From NCBI GenBank assembly GCA_964392345.1, contig CAYMPQ010000004.1:1-44400 (forward strand): a stretch of 44,400 nt of DNA, written 5' to 3'. The number at the start of each line of letters is the position of its first letter. Positions within the stretch are counted from its first letter, which is position 1. Positions 9,198-15,990 of the stretch are shown in pieces. The DNA is from JAUVXY01 sp964392345. GTDB lineage: Bacteria > Actinomycetota > Humimicrobiia > Humimicrobiales > Humimicrobiaceae. Both the position numbers and the translations under genes were made by a program. The notes under the pieces are model-generated. The model made no database searches. It saw nothing but the letters and a program-made list of their open reading frames with translations, and was not told where the DNA came from.

Positions 9198-9993
9198 GTA
9201 TCAGCTCTTTAATTTTTTCATACTTTTTTTCTCCTATGCCGCTTACTTTCTTTAAATCCTCTTTATTTTTAAAAAGACCGCATTTAGTTCTGTAGTCAAT
9301 TATGCTCTGGGCAGTTATAGGGCCGATTCCCGGTAAAGATTCCAATTCCCTTTTACCGGCATAATTTATATTTACAATTCTGTTGGCCACAAATATGCTA
9401 TCTGCATCGCCATTGTAATAATTATCACTTGATAAAAATGAACCGCTGTTTTCCCCAACTTCTTCCCTGGATGGGATATATATTCTCTGGCCATCAAACA
9501 CTTCTCCTGCTAAATTTATTATTTCCAGACAGGCTTCTCCTGAAGCTCCGCCGGCAAGGTCTATGACATCTATGATTCTTAACCCTTCTTCTACCTCATA
9601 TACGCTGGGGTTTAATACCTGTCCGCATATATAAACTTTTATGGCAGCATTATTGTTTTTTAAATTTTCAACTTTATCATTGTCAAAATTTACTTTCTCA
9701 TCTGCAAAATTTACTATTCCATCGTCATTGCCATCACTGTTGTTATAGTATGTGTCCAGACTAAATTTTTCATATATACCACTGCTTTCAGAATTTGAGT
9801 AATAACTCTCAAGGATATTTTCTTTCCTCTTTATATCCGTTCTCTGGTTGATAAAGACTATAGAGAATATTGCTGCCATAAAGACAAGCAGTCCAAAAAC
9901 TATCTGGTAGAAATGTTTTTCCCTGCTGTATTTAACTCTATCTGCCATGCATCTAATTTTATTAATTTTTTCCTTAATATTTAATAAGTCCAT
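9190..9993 (-). CDS. comEA: ComEA-like DNA-binding competence protein
   Basis: ComEA is a membrane-anchored receptor that binds double-stranded DNA outside the cell and hands it to ComEC. The 267-residue product has one N-terminal membrane segment (about residues 30-48) and an acidic, Asn-rich linker. A SLBB domain follows (IKVYICGQVLNPSVYEVEEG, about 118-170). The C-terminal double helix-hairpin-helix has ELESLPGIGPITAQSIIDYR and KVSGIGEKKYEKI. This is the classic Gram-positive ComEA architecture. It is the first gene of comEA-comEC-holA and has a candidate promoter at 10041-10069. Confidence 0.95.
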   Translation of the reverse strand: MDLLNIKEKINKIRCMADRVKYSREKHFYQIVFGLLVFMAAIFSIVFINQRTDIKRKENILESYYSNSESSGIYEKFSLDTYYNNSDGNDDGIVNFADEKVNFDNDKVENLKNNNAAIKVYICGQVLNPSVYEVEEGLRIIDVIDLAGGASGEACLEIINLAGEVFDGQRIYIPSREEVGENSGSFLSSDNYYNGDADSIFVANRIVNINYAGKRELESLPGIGPITAQSIIDYRTKCGLFKNKEDLKKVSGIGEKKYEKIKELIRV

Positions 9994-10040
9994 CCTGTTT
10001 CCAATTTTTTAATTATGTTTTTGTGTTTTTGTATAATTAT

Positions 10041-10069
10041 ATATTAGCTCAAATTTTACTGTTATGCAA
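10041..10069 (-). promoter_or_regulatory. Candidate promoter of comEA-comEC-holA
   Basis: On the minus strand TTGCAT (10069-10064) and TAATAT (10046-10041) lie 17 nt apart. The start would be near 10034, about 40 nt before the comEA ATG. Confidence 0.45.
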
Positions 10070-10365
10070 GATAAAGTTTTTGTTTCCTGTCTTTTGCTCA
10101 AGGTATTTTTCATTTGTTAAATGCACAAGAGACTTAAACCACAAATTCCTACGACAAAGATTGTAGCTACAATAACTGTTATGCATTTTACCAATCTGGG
10201 GTCCCTAAACAGCTTATCTCAAACGATATCACTTAATAATTTAAAAAAGAAAATTCCATCGGTTTCAACTATTACAAGGGTCACTGACAATATGGACATA
10301 GAGGAGACAAGAGGCGTAGGTATAGAAATTTACGCAAAGGATGGCAAGAGTTTTGAAGATAAGCT

Positions 10366-10409
10366 GAACAGGGCAAATTGGATGTGGACCTGCAAATCTG
10401 CCCTGTCCC
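10366..10409. repeat. Inverted repeat with long imperfect stem
   Basis: GAACAGGGCAAATTG (10366-10380) pairs with CAAATCTGCCCTGTCCC (10393-10409) around a 12-nt loop. The core ACAGGGCA pairs perfectly. No T-run follows on either strand, so it is not a standard terminator. Confidence 0.6.
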
Positions 10410-10449
10410 GAATCAGAATATTTGGTTAATTTAAAAAATACTATACGTG

Positions 10450-10470
10450 TCTGCCATTCAAGGTGGCAGA
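10450..10470. repeat. Small perfect hairpin
   Basis: TCTGCCA (10450-10456) and TGGCAGA (10464-10470) are perfect 7-bp arms with a 7-nt loop. The GGCAGA/TCTGCC core also forms the hairpins near 1.7-1.8 kb. Confidence 0.55.
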
Positions 10471-10685
10471 TTGAAAATCAATGTTGCAGGTGAAACGGTA
10501 AATACATGGAATGCAGATCATATATACAGACACAGCAGTAATGCAATAATAGTATTTCTGCTGCTGCTCTTTACCTGTGTGAATATCTTCAATATCTTCC
10601 GCATAAGAAATATTAAAGACAAGAGAGTAAAGACAAAGATCTACTTAATAGATTTGATAAAGGCAGGATTTCACACTACCCGTAA

Positions 10686-10730
10686 TCCTCTTCCACTGGT
10701 TCCATCAATTGCAACAATTCCACCAATTCC
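10686..10730. repeat. Five-unit 9-bp quasi-repeat
   Basis: Five successive 9-bp units have the form ACCAATTCC on the plus strand, with variation between copies. On the minus strand they encode triplets with Gly in four of the five first positions (GIG, GIV, AID, GTS, GRG) just before a stop. This may be a remnant of a Gly-X-Y repeat region or simple sequence. Confidence 0.4.
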
Positions 10731-10867
10731 GATATAACACCCCTTTCGTCTTAGTATTTTAAAAAACCAACCACACAATTGCCTCAATACTATCATAGAT
10801 GAAGATATTTTAGGCACCCCAAAACACAAAAATCAGTAGAATTTTTACTCTTAAAACCTTGATTTGG

Positions 10868-10902
10868 AAAATGGTCCAGAAATTAATATTAAAATGATCC
10901 CA
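10868..10902. repeat. Imperfect direct repeats, possible IS21-type end remnant
   Basis: AAAATGGTCCA (10868-10878) and AAAATGATCCCA (10891-10902) are imperfect direct repeats 23 bp apart. From memory, sub-terminal regions of IS21-family elements carry spaced repeats of this style (TGGGTCATTTT-like on the other strand). No istA or istB coding remnant was seen, so the assignment is weak. Confidence 0.25.
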
Positions 10903-10998
10903 ATTTAGCAGGTATTTGGAGTAAAATAGGGGAAAGATGATTAATCCCTGATACAAGGGGAAAACGCTTGAAAGATCCTAGATTTATGATAATATTTA

Positions 10999-11019
10999 AT
11001 AGTGTAATACTATGTAATA
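10999..11019 (+). promoter_or_regulatory. Candidate operator of the RHH/PIN toxin-antitoxin pair
   Basis: Two exact copies of TGTAATA begin at 11003 and 11013, exactly 10 bp apart. They overlap an inverted repeat ATAGT (10999-11003)/ACTAT (11009-11013). Ribbon-helix-helix repressors typically bind pairs of short sites on one face of the helix, so this is a plausible autoregulatory site 12-32 bp before the antitoxin start. Confidence 0.45.
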
Positions 11020-11030
11020 ACGAATTATAG

Positions 11031-11288
11031 GTGATGAGTTTGAGTAGAAAAAGTAAAGTATTGAGTCTGTCTGTACCTCCAGAAATAGCTCAGGAATTGG
11101 ATAACATGGCTAAAACTGAAGACAAGAGCCGGAGTGAGCTATTTAAGGATATGTTTAAGACCTATAAAGAGTCTCTTGCTGAAAGAGAATGGAGAGACCT
11201 CTTTAGTTTTGGGAAAGAAACAGCAAAAAGATTCAGAATAAAAGATGAAGAAGAACTCTATAAAATCTTAAACGAAGAAGGGTCTTAA
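11031..11288 (+). CDS. Ribbon-helix-helix antitoxin
   Basis: The 85-residue product has an N-terminal ribbon-helix-helix fold. The strand KVLSLSVPPEIAQELDNMAK is followed by a turn and a second helix with the typical SRSELFKDMFKTY. Such proteins bind DNA as dimers and repress their own operon. The charged C-terminal half (about residues 50-85) would bind and neutralise the PIN toxin encoded 8 nt downstream. The start is unclear: GTG at 11031, ATG at 11034 and TTG at 11040 are in frame. AGGTGAT overlaps the first two and is spaced better for the TTG. The pair is on the plus strand in an otherwise decayed region, consistent with mobile acquisition. Confidence 0.88.
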   Translation: MMSLSRKSKVLSLSVPPEIAQELDNMAKTEDKSRSELFKDMFKTYKESLAEREWRDLFSFGKETAKRFRIKDEEELYKILNEEGS

Positions 11289-11296
11289 ATAATTTA

Positions 11297-11698
11297 ATGC
11301 TGAGGATCGTTTTTGATTCAAATGTATATATTTCTGCGCTTCTTTTTAAAGGTATACCCGGAAAGATTCTGGATATGGCTTTGAAAAATGAAATAATCCT
11401 GATCACATCAGCTGAAATAATCACAGAAACAGTAAGAATATTAAGGGAAAAGTTTAAATGGCCTGAACATAACATAGATAAATTCGTGAGGAGGCTATCG
11501 GATATTAGTGAAAATATAAGACCAGGTATTAAGTTTAATGTTATAAAAGAAAGGGAATCTGATAATAGGATCCTTGAATGTGCTGTTTCTGGAGATGCTA
11601 GTTTAATAGTATCTGGTGATAGGCATCTTCTAAAACTAAAAAAGTATAAAAACATTCCAATAGTCAGGCCCAGGTATTTGACTTATTTAATAAAATAG
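11297..11698 (+). CDS. PIN-domain ribonuclease toxin (COG1569 type)
   Basis: The 133-residue product is a PIN-domain nuclease of the family annotated as putative toxin-antitoxin system toxin component. Mg-binding acidic residues are visible: Asp in VFDSNVYISALLF (residue 7), Glu in SAEIITETVRIL (about 44), and the Asp residues of ESDNRILECA and SGDRHLL (about 93-115). Such toxins cleave RNA when the antitoxin is degraded. The ATG lies 8 nt after the antitoxin stop with no strong SD, which suggests translational coupling. All expected acidic positions are present, so the toxin looks intact. Confidence 0.9.
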   Translation: MLRIVFDSNVYISALLFKGIPGKILDMALKNEIILITSAEIITETVRILREKFKWPEHNIDKFVRRLSDISENIRPGIKFNVIKERESDNRILECAVSGDASLIVSGDRHLLKLKKYKNIPIVRPRYLTYLIK

Positions 11699-11729
11699 GA
11701 ATGATTATAATTCTTTTTGAAATTATGAA

Positions 11730-11900
11730 TCAATGACTTCTGGCAATGTCCTTGACCTTTATTAGTCTGACTGTTCCGGCCCTTTCATTCTCATCCAGCT
11801 TCATGATGATGAATTTGATGGTCTTCTGAAGGTCGGGGATCAGTTTGTGCTCCAGGGTGTTTATCCTTCTTCTGGTCTCTTCGATCTCGGTGGCTATAAG
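11730..11900 (-). pseudogene. C-terminal fragment of V/A-type ATP synthase subunit D
   Basis: An open stretch of 56 codons before a TGA encodes TEIEETRRRINTLEHKLIP, then a helix with TIKFIIMKLDENERA and VRLIKVKDIA. This matches the C-terminal half of the V/A-ATPase central-stalk subunit D, where TRRRVNALEYVLIP is a hallmark. The frame is closed by a TAG directly upstream (11903-11901), and AT-rich unrelated sequence follows. About two-thirds of the roughly 200-residue family length is missing, and no other ATPase gene lies nearby. It is a relic, richer in G+C than its surroundings. Confidence 0.75.
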
Positions 11901-11920
11901 CTATACCGCTATTTAATTAT

Positions 11921-12124
11921 TTATAATAAGGACCTGTTCAGGCCCCCGGGATTTTCATTTTCTATGATATGGAACTGGAGCTGGCTCTCTTGTTTTTTAA
12001 GCCTCCCCCTCGTTGCGTTGCTGTAGAATCCGTAATAACGGACAGTCTGCCCTGACCTCCCATATACCGGACAGGGGAGGGCTGCCATCCATTCAAGGGA
12101 GCTAAACTCTTTTACCTCCTTGAT
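11921..12124 (-). pseudogene. IS91-type transposase fragment (Y2/Transposase_32)
   Basis: An open stretch of 67 codons encodes KEVKEFSSLEWMAAL, then QTVRYYGFYSNATRGRLKKQ and finally IIENENPGGLNR. These match, in order, the C-terminal part of IS91-family rolling-circle transposases: a (F)xxLEWLAAL segment, the very typical VRYYGxYSNxxRG, and a downstream ...EDExPxGxNRSWARLI segment. A TAG closes the frame just upstream and TAA ends it. The N-terminal catalytic HUH/tyrosine part and the Cys-rich end are missing. The subunit D fragment begins only 20 bp further on, so a deletion probably fused the two remnants. Confidence 0.75.
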
Positions 12125-12142
12125 TAACTAGGAGCCGGTACA

Positions 12143-12406
12143 ATGCTGGTGGGAAGTGAACACGTAAAGAAATTGATAGTTTCTTATCAGAGAGAAAAGG
12201 CAATCCTTGCCAAACATCTCTTAACCAAGAAGAAACTAAAATTAAAAGTGGATAGATTTAAAAATCCAAAATATAAGGATCTTTCTTTGGGACCAAAATT
12301 AATGTATTCAATTTTAAGAGACAGGCTGGATATGTCTATTAAAAACAACTGGAAAGATAAAGATAGGTGTGAGATCTGTTATAAGAAATACAATAGTGTC
12401 AATTGA
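12143..12406 (+). CDS. Small basic hypothetical protein
   Basis: This 87-residue ORF has an ATG preceded at 8 nt by AGGAG, which favours translation. The product is very lysine-rich and basic, and ends with a single CxxC pair (DRCEICYKKYN). I recognise no family. It begins 18 bp beyond the IS91 remnant on the opposite strand, so it may be a passenger or a shadow of decayed sequence. A promoter candidate follows it, so it is probably not in one operon with the DJ-1-family gene downstream. Confidence 0.4.
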   Translation: MLVGSEHVKKLIVSYQREKAILAKHLLTKKKLKLKVDRFKNPKYKDLSLGPKLMYSILRDRLDMSIKNNWKDKDRCEICYKKYNSVN

Positions 12407-12430
12407 CATACAAACATGCATATGTTACTT

Positions 12431-12459
12431 TTGGCAAAGCTGAGTGATAGTGCTAAATT
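12431..12459 (+). promoter_or_regulatory. Candidate promoter of the DJ-1/PfpI gene
   Basis: TTGGCA (12431-12436) and TAAATT (12454-12459) are separated by 17 nt, with an extended-10 TG at 12451-12452. The predicted leader before the GTG at 12509 is about 40 nt. Confidence 0.45.
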
Positions 12460-12508
12460 ATGAAAACAGAACTGCAAAGAACCATAATTTTGAAAGAAGG
12501 AGAGGGCC

Positions 12509-13033
12509 GTGGCCAAAAAAATATTACTACTTATAGAAGATGAATTTAGGGATGAGGAAGCAGTCTATCCATATTACAGGTTTATAGAAGCAGGCTATGA
12601 CGTTAAAATCGTAGGGCCTGAAATGGGTAAGGAATATAAAGGAAAATTTGGTCTTACAATGAAATCAGATATTGCAGCCTCAGGAATTTATATGGGTGAT
12701 GTAGCAGCAGTTATCATACCCGGAGGCAATGCACCGGATAAAATGAGAGTTTCCAGAAGTATGGTAAATCTGGTTAAGGATGCTTCTGGTCAGCATAAAA
12801 TAATTGCAGCTATCTGCCATGGGGGGCAGCTACTTGTAGAAGCAGATGTAGTAAGAGGCAAAAAAGTTACCGGTTACAAAGCAATCGCAACTGACCTTAA
12901 GAATGCAGGAGGCAAGTATGTAGACGAAGAAGTTGTGGTAGATGGGAACCTTGTTACCTCAAGGATCCCTGACGACCTTCCAGCATTTTGCAGGACTACA
13001 CTGGAATTAATAAAGACTTACAATAGAGAATAA
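12509..13033 (+). CDS. DJ-1/PfpI family protein (putative deglycase or protease)
   Basis: The 174-residue protein belongs to the class I glutamine amidotransferase-like DJ-1/PfpI/YhbO group, which has been linked to glyoxal stress and protein or nucleotide deglycation. The nucleophile elbow AAICHGG places the active Cys near residue 103 with His next to it. The N-terminal acidic partner is in FRDEEAVYPYYR (about residues 13-24). The core (AAVIIPGGNAPDKMR) is intact. The start is GTG with AAGGAG 6 nt upstream. It is on the plus strand, convergent with leuS across a 12-nt gap, and stands at the edge of the accessory zone. Confidence 0.93.
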   Translation: MAKKILLLIEDEFRDEEAVYPYYRFIEAGYDVKIVGPEMGKEYKGKFGLTMKSDIAASGIYMGDVAAVIIPGGNAPDKMRVSRSMVNLVKDASGQHKIIAAICHGGQLLVEADVVRGKKVTGYKAIATDLKNAGGKYVDEEVVVDGNLVTSRIPDDLPAFCRTTLELIKTYNRE

Positions 13034-13045
13034 CATATTTTTCTT

Positions 13046-15553
13046 TTAGCCTTTAACCACAATATTTACAAGTTTATTGGGTATTACTATTTTTTTAATA
13101 ATTTCCCTATTGCCTATAAATTTTTTTATTCGTTCAGAATTAAGAGCGTAACCTTCAATTACTTCAGCAGAAATACCTGCTGGTAAGTTCTTTTTATCAC
13201 GAATTTTCCCATTCACCTGAAAAACTATTGTTATCAGTTCTTCTTTGGCAATTTCTTCATCATGCTCTGGCCATGGTACCTTGTGAATGCTCCCTTTGTT
13301 TCCCATTCTTGACCAGAGCTCTTCAGTTATAAAAGGAGCTATGGGAGAAAGCAAAATCAATAATTTTTCAGTTAATTCCTTAAGCAGGGCTATATTTTTC
13401 TTATTGTCTTCTACCTCTTCATGGTATTTATACATTAAATTCACAAGCTCCATAATAGAGCTTATAGCAGTATTAAAATTAAATCTGTCAAGTACATCAC
13501 CGGTGACTTTCTTTATGGTTTGGTGCAGTTTCCTATATAATTCTTTTTCCAGCTTGTTCAAGTTCCCGCTTATATCACCGCGCTCTCCAGTGGTACCAAT
13601 TAGTCTTGTATTATCAATTACTAATCTGCGCAGCCTGTTCAAAAACCTGTTTGCACCCTCTGCTCCGCTATCACTCCAATCAACAAGGCTGCCGGCAGGC
13701 CCCATAAAAAGTATGTACAGCCTTAACGTGTCAGCACCATACTTATCATAAATCTCTGATGGATCAACAATATTGCCCCTTGATTTTGACATTTTCTGTC
13801 CATTCAAATTTACTACCCCATGTGGAAAATATTTTGTAAAAGGCTCCTTAAACTTTATGAGCCCGCTGTCATATAAAACTTTATTAAAAAATCTTGAATA
13901 TATGAGATGCATTGTTGCATGCTCTATACCGCCAATATATTGATCAACCGGCATCCAGTAATCTACTTTACTGCTGTCAAAGGCTCCATCACTGTAATGC
14001 GGACTGCAGTACCTTAAGAAATACCATGATGAACAAACAAAGGTATCCATGGTATCTGTTTCCCTTTTTGCTTTTCTGCCACATTTTGGGCAAGTTGTAT
14101 TAACAAACTCTTTGCAATAAGCAAGCGGTGAAAGGCCGGTTGGCTTAAAATCCACATCATAAGGAAGCAGTACAGGCAAACTTTCCTCTGGCACCGGAAC
14201 AATGCCGCAGCTGTCACAGTAGATAATTGGTATTGGGGCACCCCAATACCTCTGCCTTGAAATTAACCAGTCTCTTAGCTTGTAACTGACGCCGGACTTG
14301 CCAATCCCTTTTTCTTCAAGATAAAAAATAATTTTTTCCTTGCCTTTGCCTGAATTGATTCCGCTAAAAATTCCAGAATTTACCATTATTCCTTCGCCTG
14401 CATACGCACACTTTAACTTTTCGTGGACTTTCCCATCCGGAGATATAACTTCCCTTACAGGAATGCCGTACTTGGAAGCAAACTCATAATCCCTCTCATC
14501 ATGTGCCGGAACAGCCATTACTGCACCTGTTCCATATTCCAGTAAAACATAGTTAGCAATCCATACCGGAATCTTTTCGCCATTTATTGGATTTACAACA
14601 TACCTCCCGGTAAAACAGCCAATTTTTTCTACTTCAGCAGATCCCCTTTCCATATCGCTCTGGCCCAGTATCCTGCTTCTTACCTTATTTATTTCTTCTT
14701 TATGCTTGTCACCTATAACTATTTTGTCCACAAGCGGGTGCTCGGGAGCAATAATAAAAAATGTAGCACCGTATAAGGTATCCGGCCTTGTAGTAAATAC
14801 AGGTATGGTAATATCTTCAGCAGAATCAGCAAGCTTAAATTTAACCTCAGCGCCTTCGCTCCTCCCAATCCAGTTCTTCTGAATGGTAAGAACCCTTTCG
14901 GGCCATCCTTCAAGAAGCTCCATATCATCTAAAAGCCTCTGAGCATATTTTGTAATTTTAAAAAACCACTGTGAAAGAGTTCTTTTTGTAACAACACTGT
15001 CACATCTTTCACACTTTCCTGAAATTACCTGTTCGTTTGCAAGCACTGTCTGGCATGAACTGCACCAATTAACAGGCGCTTCTTTTTTTTCTGCGAGCCC
15101 CATCCTGTAAAACAGGAGGAAAAACCATTGTGTCCACTTGTAATAATCAGGGCTTGAAGTAATTATTTCATCTTCAAACTCGTAACTCATCCCCATCCGT
15201 TTGAGTGCTTTTCTCATTTTGTCTATGTTGGCCTCGGTGTTATCCTTTGGATGTGTTTTACTTTTAATAGCTGCATTTTCTGCAGGCAACCCAAAAGAAT
15301 CATACCCAATAGGATGAAGCACGCTGTATCCTTTTCTTGCAATTATCCTTGCTATAACATCTCCAATGGTATAATTTCTGGCATGCCCCATATGCGGTTT
15401 GCCTGAAGGATACGGAAACATCTCTAAAACATAATATTTGGGCTTGTCATAATTAGATTTAAGCGAATATATTTTTTCTTTGTCCCATATTTTTATCCAC
15501 TTTTTTTCTATAGCCAGAGGGTCATAGACCTCGACTTCTGTCGTCTTCCCCAA
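13046..15553 (-). CDS. leuS: Leucyl-tRNA synthetase
   Basis: The enzyme charges tRNA-Leu with leucine. The 835-residue length is normal for the bacterial single-chain form. The HIGH-type motif is YPSGKPHMGHARNYTIGDV near residue 50 and the KMSKS motif is GQKMSKSRGN near residue 580. A Cys4 zinc segment (CSSCQTVLANEQ, then CERC) lies near 165-185, and the CP1 editing domain has TTRPDTLYGATFF. The anticodon-binding and C-terminal domains follow. The start is TTG at 15553, with GGAGG 7 nt upstream and no nearby ATG. It is the last gene of the obgE-leuS run. Confidence 0.98.
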   Translation of the reverse strand: MGKTTEVEVYDPLAIEKKWIKIWDKEKIYSLKSNYDKPKYYVLEMFPYPSGKPHMGHARNYTIGDVIARIIARKGYSVLHPIGYDSFGLPAENAAIKSKTHPKDNTEANIDKMRKALKRMGMSYEFEDEIITSSPDYYKWTQWFFLLFYRMGLAEKKEAPVNWCSSCQTVLANEQVISGKCERCDSVVTKRTLSQWFFKITKYAQRLLDDMELLEGWPERVLTIQKNWIGRSEGAEVKFKLADSAEDITIPVFTTRPDTLYGATFFIIAPEHPLVDKIVIGDKHKEEINKVRSRILGQSDMERGSAEVEKIGCFTGRYVVNPINGEKIPVWIANYVLLEYGTGAVMAVPAHDERDYEFASKYGIPVREVISPDGKVHEKLKCAYAGEGIMVNSGIFSGINSGKGKEKIIFYLEEKGIGKSGVSYKLRDWLISRQRYWGAPIPIIYCDSCGIVPVPEESLPVLLPYDVDFKPTGLSPLAYCKEFVNTTCPKCGRKAKRETDTMDTFVCSSWYFLRYCSPHYSDGAFDSSKVDYWMPVDQYIGGIEHATMHLIYSRFFNKVLYDSGLIKFKEPFTKYFPHGVVNLNGQKMSKSRGNIVDPSEIYDKYGADTLRLYILFMGPAGSLVDWSDSGAEGANRFLNRLRRLVIDNTRLIGTTGERGDISGNLNKLEKELYRKLHQTIKKVTGDVLDRFNFNTAISSIMELVNLMYKYHEEVEDNKKNIALLKELTEKLLILLSPIAPFITEELWSRMGNKGSIHKVPWPEHDEEIAKEELITIVFQVNGKIRDKKNLPAGISAEVIEGYALNSERIKKFIGNREIIKKIVIPNKLVNIVVKG

Positions 15554-15588
15554 AATTTGTCCTCCCTACAACAAAGCTCTCTTTAGTT

Positions 15589-15990
15589 TTAGTTCCATTT
15601 TATTACTTTAGAGTCTCTCCATAATCTTTCAAGATTATAATATGACCTGTACTCATCTGTAAAAATATGTACAACGAAGCTATCATAATCCAGGAGTATC
15701 CAGTTACCCTCTTCTACACCGCTTTTATTTATAAGGTATGTATTGAACTTCTTAAGTCCTGAAATTATCTCTTCTCCTATCCTTTTTGTAAGCCTTGTAT
15801 TGCTTGCACCTATAATAACGAAATAATCAGTAATAATGAGCCTGGATTCCATATCCAGAATTTTAATATAGTTTGCCTTCTTTTCGTCTGCTATTTTAGC
15901 TATAAACTTCACTGCTTCTAAATTATTTTTAAAACTTAATTTTATCTTTTTATTTTCTTTTATTTTTCCCTCATTTCTTTGTATAGTCAC
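15589..15990 (-). CDS. rsfS: Ribosomal silencing factor RsfS
   Basis: RsfS (Iojap family) binds ribosomal protein L14 and blocks subunit joining under starvation. The 133-residue product carries the family core: KILDMESRLIITDYFVIIGASN, then EGNWILLDYDSFVVHIFTDE and YYNLERLW. It is about 20 residues longer than usual because of a lysine-rich N-terminus, so the real start may be internal. The GTG at 15990 overlaps the end of the LCP gene by 20 nt. The nadD-yqeK-LCP-rsfS-leuS order is common in Gram-positive bacteria. Confidence 0.95.
   Translation of the reverse strand: MTIQRNEGKIKENKKIKLSFKNNLEAVKFIAKIADEKKANYIKILDMESRLIITDYFVIIGASNTRLTKRIGEEIISGLKKFNTYLINKSGVEEGNWILLDYDSFVVHIFTDEYRSYYNLERLWRDSKVIKWN

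Larger units (their letters stand above)
10070..10998. other. Long intergenic region with hairpins and decayed sequence
   Basis: About 0.9 kb holds no gene I can support. Two plus-strand open frames (10121-10429 and 10447-10737) lack a Shine-Dalgarno sequence, have no recognisable domain and have unnatural composition. Minus-strand frames are broken by stops. The region instead holds a strong inverted repeat at 10366-10409, a small perfect hairpin at 10450-10470, five 9-bp quasi-repeats at 10686-10730 and a pair of imperfect direct repeats at 10868-10902. Together with the relics at 11.7-12.1 kb this suggests a site of past insertions. Confidence 0.5.

Noticed and set aside
10121..10737. Two plus-strand ORFs (102 and 96 codons) as genes, including a faint ribosomal protein S21-like stretch (IYAKDGKSFEDKLNR)
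   Set aside because: No SD, no domain over more than a few residues, and the first overlaps a strong inverted repeat. The S21 resemblance covers about 15 residues only.
11233..11655. 140-codon minus-strand ORF over the RHH/PIN pair
   Set aside because: It is a shadow of the plus-strand toxin and antitoxin, which have clear domains and tight spacing.
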